The notes under the pieces: model-generated | What the model saw: the letters and a program-made list of their open reading frames with translations, nothing else | Database searches by the model: none | What the model was told of the DNA's origin: nothing | Shown: positions 19,763 through 28,010 of the stretch, piece after piece | Layout: every line of letters begins with the position of its first letter | Numbering within the stretch: position 1 is the first letter of the stretch | Made by a program: the position numbers and the translations under genes | Assembly: GCA_002179805.1 (NCBI GenBank) | Contig: NAVB01000891.1 | Coordinates: forward strand, 1-28,010 | Length of the DNA: 28,010 bases | DNA from: Acanthamoeba lenticulata | Lineage: Eukaryota > Discosea > Longamoebia > Acanthamoebidae | Reading direction: 5' to 3'

Positions 19763-20937
19763 TTACTCCTCCTTCTTCTTCTTGCCGAGAGGCAGCTTGG
19801 AGATCACCAGGTCGTAGTACTGGTTGAGGTGGGCCAAGGCGATGCCGTAGAGACGGTCGATGTCGGCCTGCTTCTCCTGGTAGATCCTGGGCCACACGAA
19901 CGCAGCCAGGAAGACTGGTAGTGACGGGCAAGGAGCACAGCGCGAGACAAGCGTGAGTTTGGTTGACGCAACACAATAGCCTGAGGCGCCTACGTACTGC
20001 CGTAGAGGAGGACAACGCCAGAGAAGAAGCCACCAACGATGGCAATGAACCACACGATCACGGCAACCTGGAAGACAGAGCAATAACGCATCAGTAAGTG
20101 CCTGAAGCAAAGCAAGCAAACGAAGCGAATGGTACCTTGACAGAGAAGACGGTGTCGGTGAAGTAGATGGCATGCCTGGCAAGGTGGAGGAAGTCATTGA
20201 CGAAACCAATGAAAGCATCAACGTGCGGCTTGATGTCGGCCTCAGTCAGCACGTAGGGGTTCTTCAGCTTGGCCCTAGAATTGCCCAATTTAGCCATGAA
20301 TTGGGGGGGGGCTTCACAAACGAAATCGCGAGAGGTGGTGGCGGTGGCGAGACGTACGTGAAGGGGTTCTCGTAGGGCTCCTTCTTGAGGTAAGCACGGA
20401 GGAGGGTGCCGTTGGCATAGACGCCAGCAACGAAGAGGAGAGCAAGGCCCAAGTAGGCGAACAGGCTCAGGACAGTGTAATCGCCATAAGTGATGAGGAA
20501 GAAGAAGAAGTTGCCAATGCCGAAGAGGAGAGCCGATTGAACAGGGTCGTTCCAGTGGAGAATTGAGGAGACTGATCGTGAAAAAAATAAACGTCTTGTG
20601 AGCCACAAATTCGGTCGTAATGCGAGTTGAACGAGGACGCACCATGGGAGTAGAAGGGGCTCTTCTTTAGGGCATCAACGAAAGGGGTGCCCTCTGTTCA
20701 CATTAACGCCGAATACTTGATTGGTAAATGCAGGGTTTCCATCGATTGAAGATTGAGCCAACACAGTTCAAGCAGGAACACAACTCCACACCAGCGACAC
20801 ACTACATGCGGCTTCACCAAGCACAAAGATCCTGCAGATGTGAGCCTCGTACCCGTGGAGTCAGCCAACTCGGCCGGTTCGTCGCTGGCCGGACCAGTGG
20901 AAGAGACCACCACCTTCTGTGCGTCTTCAGAGGACAT
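19763..20937 (-). CDS. Reticulon family ER-shaping membrane protein
   Basis: Exons 20937-20853, 20693-20643, 20571-20358, 20274-20136, 20067-19998 and 19914-19763 give 236 residues. Reticulons bend and tubulate the endoplasmic reticulum. After a 40-residue acidic N-terminus, the reticulon homology domain begins at 'SSILHWNDPVQSALLFG' (like 'DLLYWRDxxxSGxVFG'). It contains a first long hydrophobic hairpin ('NFFFFLITYGDYTVLSLFAY' onward), the loop 'YENPFTAKLKNPYVLTEADI', and a second hairpin ('VAVIVWFIAIVGGFFSGVV' onward). It ends in 'IYQEKQADIDRLYGIA' and the lysine-rich 'LGKKKKEE', close to an ER-retention tail. The first intron (20852-20694) is the longest. The join at 20693 was chosen because it alone keeps the frame. 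Confidence 0.88.
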
Positions 20938-21252
20938 GTTTTTTGCTCTTCGAGTAGAAATGGGGGCGCCTTGGGCGGTGTGGAGTTGCTGCTGACCAGA
21001 GATGGGAACTGTGGTGCACTGACTTGGGCTTTCTCTGCTCTCTGCGTGTGTCCCTGCTGGCGCGAAAACCAGAAAAAGAAGGGAAATGACGGGAAGAGCC
21101 AGGCGACACGTCCCAAGCAGAACCCCCCCTGCAAGACTTTTGTGCGGCTCTGATGCCCTGATTAAGAGAGGAGGAGAATAAATAGTGTTCATGCAAGCTC
21201 TCAATGCCTCCACATCGCTGGAGATAATGGTGTGTTGGGTTGACGAGGCCTC

Positions 21253-21940
21253 TCAGGCCTTGGTGTCCATGCCGTCGGCGCTAGCGGGCTCGCCATCGGC
21301 GGTCTCCTCGTCCATCTTGTAGTACTCATCCGGGTTGGATTCCCAAACTGTGGCCGGCCAAGCAAGGCAAGCGGTCAGGGTGATGAAGCCAGGCCTAATA
21401 ATTAGGGAGGTCCTATGTGCGAGGCGCGTGTGCACGTACCGGCCTTGTTCTTGTCAAGGCTTCGGGCCCGCGCGAGGTTAACGGAGAGCACCTTGCCGAA
21501 GAGCTCCCCGTTGTGCATATTCTCCTGCGCCGCAAGGGCGTCTTCTCGTGTCTCAAACTCGACGAACCCGAACCCTCGGTTCTTGTCTGTCGCCACCCAC
21601 CACAATTAGAGCCATCACCGGTGCTGCACTGAGCGCTTCCTTCAGCTGTGGTGAAGTAGCGGCCACTGGCGCGGTCTCTGGCAGAAAGAGTACTTACTCT
21701 GCTCATAGTTCATGGGGATCATGACAGCCACGATCTCGCCGAAGGGAATGAAGGCAGCCTTAAGCGTCTCCTCCGTGACTTCGTCCGCAAGACCACCTGT
21801 GCAAAGTTTTAATTGCATGGTAAAATTTAGAATCCAGACAGAGTGCGATCGATTCTTATGACTTGTTAACACACTAGCTAGTGAGCAAACTTACCGACGT
21901 AGATCACGCGGTGTCGGTTGTCAGCATTCATGAGCGACAT
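21253..21940 (-). CDS. Single-RRM RNA-binding protein resembling the RRM of cyclophilin E
   Basis: Exons 21940-21895, 21796-21698, 21586-21440 and 21347-21253 give 128 residues. Both RNP motifs are present: RNP2 'VIYVGGLA' and RNP1 'RGFGFVEF'. Between them is '[21 protein letters not shown]', split by an intron, and after them '[14 protein letters not shown]'. The 'AAFIPFGxI' and 'LFGKxxxVNLA' wording is that of the PPIE (cyclophilin E/Cyp33) RRM. The C-terminal part '[16 protein letters not shown]' replaces the usual linker, and no peptidyl-prolyl isomerase domain follows before the stop. It is likely a nuclear mRNA- or spliceosome-associated protein. Whether it is a PPIE lineage that lost the isomerase or a separate small RRM protein cannot be told here. 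Confidence 0.88.
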
Positions 21941-22023
21941 CTTGGCCTTCGGATTGAAATAGAAAAGAAAAAGTGCAGAAAACGAAGGCCAAAGTTTTTT
22001 TTTTGTTCGATTTACGTGTCTCC

Positions 22024-23004
22024 TCACGCTTGGTGGAGGGCCTTGTCGTCCTCCTCGTCTGCAGCCTTGCTACTCTTCACATGTTGGTTGGTTCGTGTGG
22101 TGATTCGTTGATGGCCACGCTCGGCGGCGAGCTGTCTCCAGGTCTGCTGGCCGTAGCGCCACGTCATGGCGATCACATTGCGGAGGGAGAAGGGAAATAC
22201 GTAGCACAAGTCGTAGCCCTCACGGTAGCGCGGGTTGAGCGCGATGTACTCGCGTGCTTCCGGCAGCTCAAAGTAGGTCTCGGGATACTCGGCCAAGGTC
22301 TCTGGCTGGATGACCACATTGACATTAATGGCGCCTGTGCTCTTCTCGATCTCGAAGTTGTCCTCTTTCACCGCTCTGCCGAGACCCAGGTTGTAATCAT
22401 CACAGGTCAGCACGAGATGGTGGCAACGGAGCGCGTTCTTCATGGGATGCACGACGCCGTACTGCTCAAGGACCGGGTAGAGAGGCGCCACGATGGCGCG
22501 CTCTTCGGGCGTGTGGCTGCCATTGAGCACAAAAAGGCGACTCACGCTCTTCTTGACCGAGACGTAGTTGAACACGCTGGCAATGGAGAAAAAGAAGAAG
22601 CGCGTGAGCGGGTGGCGCAGCTTCTGACGGAGGAAGTAGAGCAGAGCCGCCACCACATGCAGCGAGCGGCGGCGGTAGTCCTGCACGATGCGCAGTTTGC
22701 CTGTGTGGGCCTCGGTTCAGATTGGATTGAATTGCATAACGGTAGACGGAGGGGGGGGGGCACCTTGAATGATGACCTTCACCCAAGGGTTGGCGGTGTC
22801 GACGGTGCGCCACATGGAGAGGCCAACCAAGCGGCCGGTGGCTTTGTCGCGAGAGAAGAAGGCCATGTCGTGAAGGGAGACGTGGTTGGTGAAGGCCTCA
22901 ACGGACTCGGCCATGAGGCTGTTACTGAAAGCATAGAGCGTGCCCAGCTCCGCAGGCGACAGCGAGCTGCACTGCCGCACCTCGATACTCACCCCCAGGC
23001 CCAT
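22024..23004 (-). CDS. Protein of unknown function, possible GNAT-like fold
   Basis: Exons 23004-22764 and 22700-22024 join in phase 1 and give 305 residues. No named family is recognised. The first half, with 'SLHDMAFFSRDKATGRLVGL' then 'WVKVIIQGKLRIVQDYRRRS' and 'HVVAALLYFLRQ', has the strand-helix rhythm of a GNAT acyltransferase: a 'tG.lVG' strand, then a conserved arginine-rich loop before a helix. No clear acetyl-CoA P-loop is present. The second half is 'FNYVSVKKSVSRLFVLNGS' through 'PREYIALNPRYREGYDLCYV'-like aromatic sequence (about 22190-22280), ending in a charged tail. An upstream in-frame ATG at 23130 would add 42 residues. The 3' end lies 84 bp from the RRM gene's start codon. 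Confidence 0.65.
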
Positions 23005-23348
23005 GCTCACGACGACAAACTCACAGAAACAACCAAATAACCGTCGTGCAATGAAGTTATGGCAGCAGGAGTGTGGCGCATTGGCCAACTCGGACTGCTT
23101 GCCGACGACGTTTCTTGACGACCCACCCACCGGACCTGCGAACTGGCCAACGGCCTACACTCCGCTGGGGTCATTACAACGCTCCCTCACAAGGCCACAA
23201 GCCCCACGAGGCGTTTGCACACAAACGAAAGCGAGACGTCACCTCTCGTCGGAGTTGTGCAGTTGTTTGCACCAAAAGCTTTTTCGTGACTTTGTCCAAG
23301 GGGAATAAAAGAGAGAACACGCGAGAGGCTTGTCTTCACAATTACTTG
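23005..23348. promoter_or_regulatory. Divergent intergenic promoter region
   Basis: This separates the minus-strand unknown gene (ATG 23004) from the plus-strand F-box gene (ATG 23349). For the plus strand AATAAAAG at 23304-23311 sits where a TATA box would be, about 38 nt before the ATG. No clear element is seen for the minus strand. Confidence 0.45.
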
Positions 23349-25073
23349 ATGATGTTCGCCAAGCCAACGCAGCAGCACCACATGGGGGCTCTCTCGCTGC
23401 ACGACCTCATACCTGAGCTGGTGGAGCTCATCTTGGACGATGTTCACCCGGTCGCTCGCCCGGTTTGCCGTGCAGTCTGTCGCCGCTGGAGGGACACCGT
23501 CTCCATTTGCCAGCCAACGCCCAAGTTCATCTCCATATGCTCATGTGGTTGCGCCACCGGAGGGACCATCCGCACGACCGTGTGGAAAGATGAGGGCAAA
23601 CACGACATCTGCGATGGCGTGGAAGACGAGGGGGAGGAACGAGAAGTCGTCGTCCGGCCCAGGATGAACTTCCCTGTCCGGCCAGAGTCGCTCATCCCCA
23701 ACTTCATGGTGAAGGCCGCCGAGAAGGGTTGGTTGCCTGTTCTTCAGTGGGCTCACGACCAGGGCTGCCCACAGTGGGATTCAGACGTGTACAGCGCCGC
23801 TGCCCGCGGCGGCCATCTCGATGTACTTCTGTGGCTGCGTGCTCAGGGCTGCCCCTGGGATGCGCGGGAGTGGAGTGGAGTAAAGGCCGGTCACCTGATC
23901 GTGGGCCGGGAGGCGGCGCGCAAAGGGCACCTTCATGTGCTCCAGTGGCTCCACACCGCTGGCTTCTCCTTCAGCGAGGAAGTGACCTCCAGCGCGGCAG
24001 AAGGCGGCCAATTGCCTGTGCTGCAGTGGCTGCGCGCCGGCGGCACCTCTGTGAACGCTGAGGCAGCCTGTTGGCTAGCGGCCGGCGGCGGTCATCTCGA
24101 CGTGCTTAAGTGGCTGCAAGCGGAAGGAGTCTTCAAGCTTGGTGAAAGAGTTGCCGCGAGCGCTGCCAGGGGCGGACACTTGGAAGTTCTGCAGTGGCTA
24201 CGCGCCGAGGGATGCCCTTGGGATGGTAAAACCTGCTCCAGCGCTGCTTTGAAAGGTCATCTTCGCATACTCCAGTGGGCAAGGGCCCAGTGCTGCCCCT
24301 GGGGCGACACGTGCTTGTCCGCCGCGATGGGCGGCCACTTGGATGTGCTTCGTTGGGCTCGGGCGGAGGGCTGCCCTTTCGATAGCCTCAATGGGGAGAA
24401 GGTCTTCCAAGGTGGCCACATGCATGTACTCCGGTGGCTACAGTCCACTGGCTACTCGGGCTGGCGGTGGTTCCACTGCGGCGTTCAGGCAGCCGAACAG
24501 GGCAACCTCCCCTTGCTCCAGTGGGCTCGTGCCTCCGGCTTCACCTGGGACCAGCACTGGCGCGACGACACGTTGGCGGTGGTCCTGCTCAACAAGCACC
24601 ACGAGCTGCTCTCCTGGATATTGGCTGACGGCTGCCCGGTCAACCCAAAGCAGGCTCGAGCGATTGCGCAGCACGGCTCACTCGAGGCCATGCGAGTGCT
24701 TTTCGTCAATCGTGGCCTTGCGTGGGGCACCGGCGTGGCGGCGGCCATCGCCGAGAGTGGCGACGTGGCCAAGATGGAGTGGGCCCGAGCACACGGCTGC
24801 CCGTGGGACGCATGGACGTGTGCGGCAGCAGCCAGACAAGGCCATCTCGAAATGCTGCAGTGGCTGCAGGCCAACGGCTGCCCGTGGGACGACAACACGT
24901 GCAAGGTCGCCGCTCGGCGTGGCCATCTCGAGGTCTTGCAGTGGGCGCGAGCTCAGGGCTGCCCCTGGAAACCACGCCAGTGCTTGCTGGTGGCCACGCT
25001 CAACAACAACCAGGATGTGGTCAAGTGGCTCTGTGGGCAGGGCTGCAAGCCTTTCCGCACACGGCGCCGCTAA
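23349..25073 (+). CDS. Intronless F-box protein with about 16 ankyrin-like repeats
   Basis: One open frame of 574 residues, ATG at 23349 to TAA at 25073. A second ATG at 23382 is also possible; 23349 is preferred because the TATA-like element lies just upstream. The N-terminus has an F-box, 'LSLHDLIPELVELILDDV', followed by 'VCRAVCRRWRDTV'. After a charged linker, repeats of 26-28 residues begin near residue 120 ('LPVLQWAHDQGCPQWD') and continue to the end with consensus 'GHLxVLQWxRAxGCPWD'. Several central repeats are divergent (Phe/Trp/His-rich). Likely an SCF ubiquitin-ligase substrate adaptor; the target is unknown. Unlike the related gene at 4759-6004 it has no intron and no frame disturbance. 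Confidence 0.87.
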   Translation: MMFAKPTQQHHMGALSLHDLIPELVELILDDVHPVARPVCRAVCRRWRDTVSICQPTPKFISICSCGCATGGTIRTTVWKDEGKHDICDGVEDEGEEREVVVRPRMNFPVRPESLIPNFMVKAAEKGWLPVLQWAHDQGCPQWDSDVYSAAARGGHLDVLLWLRAQGCPWDAREWSGVKAGHLIVGREAARKGHLHVLQWLHTAGFSFSEEVTSSAAEGGQLPVLQWLRAGGTSVNAEAACWLAAGGGHLDVLKWLQAEGVFKLGERVAASAARGGHLEVLQWLRAEGCPWDGKTCSSAALKGHLRILQWARAQCCPWGDTCLSAAMGGHLDVLRWARAEGCPFDSLNGEKVFQGGHMHVLRWLQSTGYSGWRWFHCGVQAAEQGNLPLLQWARASGFTWDQHWRDDTLAVVLLNKHHELLSWILADGCPVNPKQARAIAQHGSLEAMRVLFVNRGLAWGTGVAAAIAESGDVAKMEWARAHGCPWDAWTCAAAARQGHLEMLQWLQANGCPWDDNTCKVAARRGHLEVLQWARAQGCPWKPRQCLLVATLNNNQDVVKWLCGQGCKPFRTRRR

Positions 25074-25080
25074 ACCCAAA

Positions 25081-25086
25081 AATAAA
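25081..25086 (+). other. Polyadenylation signal AATAAA of the intronless F-box gene
   Basis: It starts 8 nt after the TAA stop and runs into an alternating AT tract (about 25088-25111). Confidence 0.5.
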
Positions 25087-25195
25087 ATTATATATATATA
25101 TCTATATATATTACTTTAATTATTTGTTATAATTATTTGTTTTTAATTTGTTATTTGCCACCTTATATACACCACCAACACAAAAAAACACACAA

Positions 25196-26560
25196 TCACA
25201 CGATGGAGGAGTCCTTGTGGCTCGGGTCGTAGTCGTGTTCGCGATTGGTCTCCATCTCGAACTTTGGCTTCACGAGGACGAGCTTGCCCGCTGCGTAGTC
25301 GGCAAACGCACGCTCGATCTCGTCGTACGTGTTCATCACGAACGGCCCATACCTGACGATGAAGAAGAGGAAGAGGAATGACGTCATAAGAAAAGAAGTT
25401 TCTTGTTGTGGGCGAAGATTCGTGTATGCATGTATGTATGTACCTGGCAATGGGTTCGTTGATCGGATGGCCAGCGAGGAAGAGGAACTTGAGGTTTGAA
25501 TCTGGGTGAGCGACAGCGGTGAAGGCCGATGCGCCCAGCGCGTCCAGGATGAGCGCCTGGCCGGCCTTCCCGGCCTGTCGTGACTTCCCAAACCGGCCCT
25601 CCCCTCGATACACAAACACGAACGCGTTCATCTCCCTGCATGTCATTTTTTCCAATAATTAAATAAGAATCATAAACAATCAGTAAAGAACATTGATTAT
25701 GTTAATATTTGATGGCTAATTTGTGGTGAACAAGGCGTACGGTGGAATATTGTGCTTGAATTCGGCGCCGGCCTCCATGTGGACATCGAGGACCTGGATG
25801 GGAACCTTGGTGTTGACGATGGCCTTCTGGCCGAACGCCTCCCCGGCGATCACACGCACGATAAACTTGTTCATGATGATGACAGGAATCTTCTGCTTCG
25901 GGACGTCCTGGTAAGCCGGGTCAGCCATCTTAAATCGTTGCGGCAAGTTGACCCATATCTGTGTGTGTGCGTGTGTTGTGCGAAACACATTAGTACCGCG
26001 ACACGACCGCGCTGTGATGTGATGTGATGTGGAACCTGAAAGCTCTCCATTGTGCCGCCGAGCTTCTTCATGTTGGGCGAGGGGCCCTCGTCATGGACGA
26101 CGCCACTACCGGCTGTAAGCCGCTGAACATCGCCCGCGCGGAGGAGGCCCTTGTTGCCCATCGAGTCGCGGTGTTCGAGCTCGCCCTGCAGCATCACCGT
26201 CACTGCCTCGAACCCACGGTGTGGGTGCCTGGGCGTGCTGACAGCTTCGCTAGGCTTGAAGGTTACTGGGCCCACGTGATCAAACATGATAAAAGGATCC
26301 ACCTGGGCCAAGCGATTTGTGGGGAAGGGTCTGCAGGCAAAATTGCAGATGAATTAAATTAATTCCTTAAGAAATGGAGATGCAAGAAGAACAAGCAAAC
26401 GAACAACAAAGTTGTACCGTTCTACTGTGTAGGGACCCTCTTGGCCAGCAAGCGCTTGGACTACATCGGTTACGTCACGTTCGGTGCCCTAGATGATGGA
26501 ATTGAGACCAACTGTGAACAGGAAGCTGCACCAAGATTCGCGTACCGGCATGACTCGCAT
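25196..26560 (-). CDS. Pirin family cupin protein
   Basis: Exons 26560-26546, 26488-26418, 26330-26036, 25958-25741, 25635-25444 and 25352-25196 give 315 residues (human pirin 290). Pirins are two-domain cupins that bind one iron; reported roles include transcriptional co-regulation and quercetin dioxygenase activity. Seen: 'PFPTNRLAQVDPFIMFDHVG', 'TPRHPHRGFEAVT' with metal ligands H64 and H66, then 'LTAGSGVVHDE' with H108 and E110, matching human H56, H58, H101 and E103. The second cupin follows: 'IWVNLPQRFKMADPAYQDV', 'VLDVHMEAGAEF', and the C-terminal 'YGPFVMNTYDEIERAFADY'. The 15-nt first exon (residues MRVMP) is the weakest part. The upstream frame is open, so the true start may be elsewhere. 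Confidence 0.9.
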
Positions 26561-26875
26561 GTTAGGAACGAATGTGTAGTGTGGTAAAGGCGATTGAACG
26601 ATTGGGCCAGCTACCGACGATGTGCAGCATTGGTGGCAGCAAGCTGCTTGATCCATCTCTTGTGTTTTTTCTTTCTTTTAATAGTTTCTTCTTTGCACTC
26701 TCTGGCACAGGAGCTCACGCAATTCTTCTTCCTCCTCCTTCTGGTATCCTTCTGCAAGCAAGAATTGATGGAAATCAAGCAAAGGCGAATTCTTCGGATG
26801 CTTGCAAATCTGGAAGCTTTTTCATTGCATTTTCCAGCCGCTGTACTCCGGCTGCGCGAATGGGCAATATGGTCC
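26561..26875. other. Intergenic region upstream of pirin
   Basis: It holds the 3' flank of the glycosyltransferase gene and the promoter of pirin, both minus strand. It is pyrimidine- and AT-richer than the exons, and no gene is supported. Confidence 0.5.
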
Positions 26876-28010
26876 TCATAGCATGTGCCGTGTGTTGCCG
26901 ATGGTCTGCGGCGAGCAGAGGTCGGTGAACTTGTGGTTCTCCCACGGCACGTAGACATACTTCTGCGTCAGCGCGCAAAGTGTAGCACCGGATGGGCAGC
27001 ACTCGCCGGCCTTGAGCTCCTGTACAAAGCGTAAGCACGCTGAGCATCCATAGTGCCCATGACAAGACATGTGGTCTTGTATGCACCTCAGGGTAGCGGA
27101 TCCACAGAGTGTCGGCTCTGTGCCAGAAGTCAACGTGCAGCGGGTGCTTCATCCACACCCACGAGCCGTAGGAGTCAAACTCGGAAAACGAGTTGCGCAT
27201 GTTGAGGCTGTAGATTCCCGCCTCCCGCACGATCGTGTCTGTGCCGAGGCGCCATCATCATCAGAATCATCTTCACGAATGCAGTCATCATCATCATCAC
27301 CCTGCTCAGGGAAGGAGCTCATCGTACCAACAATGACCCGGGCCCACTCGCTCGGGTCGCGTCTGGCGGTGGCGGCAAAGTGGTCCAGCAGCTCGCGCAC
27401 GTAAGGCCGGTACCACACCTGCCAACCGTAGATCCAGCTGCCGCCAGGCGGGTCGATCAGCCGCAGGCCCGTGAGGACCTCGTACATGTGGTGGTAACTC
27501 GCCCGGGCCTTTGGGTTATGTGATTGTTGGTGGCCCGCGAAGAAAGTCGCTCGCGGCTTCGCATGTGGTAAAAGCGGGAGCGAAACACATGCGCAGGTGT
27601 TCAGTGAGAGCTACACCAAGCTTCTCTCCACCCGTCTGAAGCGCAGTGCGGGCGAGGAGAAGGAAAAGAAGGAGGATAAGAAGAAGGAGGAGGAACCTGG
27701 TCGAGGTTTGAGATGTGAGAGAAGAGGGGCACGGGCTTGAGTGGGATGAGATCCGAGTCCCACACGAGGAAGAGAGGCGACAGATCGGTGAAGCGCAAGG
27801 TAGCACCGAACTTGACGAGCTGCTGGAATATCCAGCCTCTCTTGTCGGCCGGCAGGTCCTGCAGGCTCGCCAGCGTCATACCTGCCCACAAGAAACATGT
27901 CCGAAATAAATAAATAAATAAATAGAAAAATAAACAAATAAAAAGAATGAAGTAAAACGAAAGCACTTGCCTGGGATAATGGTGTCTCTATCGTGGCACT
28001 CGAGACGATC
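26876..28010 (-). CDS. DUF6492-like glycosyltransferase (5' end outside window)
   Basis: Exons 28010-27971, 27881-27697, 27508-27301, 27238-27087 and 27019-26876 give the last 242 residues. Seen: 'RDTIIPGMTLASLQDLP', 'GWIFQQLVKFGATLRFTD', then 'FLVWDSDLIPLKPVPLF', where the DxD-type 'DSD' is the likely metal/nucleotide-sugar site, then 'SYHHMYEVLTGLRL' and 'NSFSEFDSYGSWVWMKHP', the 'SEY..YG' signature of the DUF6492 family. The C-terminus 'YVYVPWENHKFTDLC' follows the last intron. The intron 27970-27882 has a GC donor (CAG/GCAAGT); only this splice keeps the family motifs in one frame. The 188-nt intron 27696-27509 is long for this window and could hide one more small exon. The sugar donor and acceptor are unknown. 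Confidence 0.78.
27252..27300. repeat. CAT/ATC trinucleotide-rich intron
   Basis: Imperfect ATC repeats fill the 62-nt intron 27300-27239 of the glycosyltransferase gene. If left unspliced the frame stays open and would add a run of aspartates, so retention would give an acidic insert before a frame change. Confidence 0.6.

Noticed and set aside
1..28010. Transposons, integrated viral segments or bacterial-type operons
   Set aside because: No transposase, integrase, reverse transcriptase, terminal repeats or capsid-like genes were seen. The F-box repeat genes are the only hint of exchange with giant viruses.

Overview
This window looks like nuclear DNA of a free-living amoeba, most likely Acanthamoeba or a close relative. 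The exons are GC-rich and are broken by many short introns, mostly 50-130 nt, with GT..AG ends and often AT-rich interiors. Genes are tightly packed on both strands. Two genes encode F-box proteins carrying long arrays of the 'GHLDVLQWARANGCPWD' type of ankyrin-like repeat, which is typical of Acanthamoeba and of large DNA viruses that infect it. All exon structures were built by eye, by matching open frames, splice signals and intron phases. There is no transcript support.

Layout from left to right. 1-2169 (+): 3' part of a gene whose product has a GOLD domain and a C-terminal part resembling the tail of some radical SAM proteins. 2372-4746 (+): a ten-exon SLC1-type sodium:dicarboxylate symporter with a complete tRNA-Cys(GCA) inside its sixth intron. 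6004-4759 (-): F-box/repeat protein, tail to tail with the symporter. 6161-6932 (+): GNAT acetyltransferase. 8023-7175 (-): AlkB-type 2-oxoglutarate dioxygenase. 8024-9924: about 1.9 kb with no convincing protein gene, although its right part has a TATA-like box and a polyadenylation signal on the minus strand. 9925-11124 (+): a DPPW MT-A70 methyltransferase resembling the MTA1 type linked to DNA 6mA in ciliates.

The right half is mostly minus strand. 15127-11346: a 14-exon, about 890-residue protein resembling the PI3K-gamma adaptor p101. 15932-15609: small lysine-rich protein. 19230-16227: concanavalin/laminin-G-like domain followed by about 700 residues of coiled coil. 20937-19763: reticulon. 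21940-21253: RRM protein resembling the RRM of cyclophilin E. 23004-22024: conserved-looking protein of unknown function. 23349-25073 (+): second, intronless F-box/repeat protein. 26560-25196: pirin. 28010-26876: DUF6492-like glycosyltransferase, 5' end outside the window, with a GC-AG intron.

Most neighbours are functionally unrelated, as expected in a eukaryotic genome. The pairing most worth testing is the head-to-head arrangement of an AlkB dioxygenase and an MTA1-like methyltransferase, a possible methyl-adenine eraser and writer. Other notable points are the tRNA nested in a host-gene intron, the GOLD domain that seems inserted in a radical-SAM-like protein, the lectin-like/coiled-coil protein, and a pair of compensating frameshifts inside one F-box repeat array.
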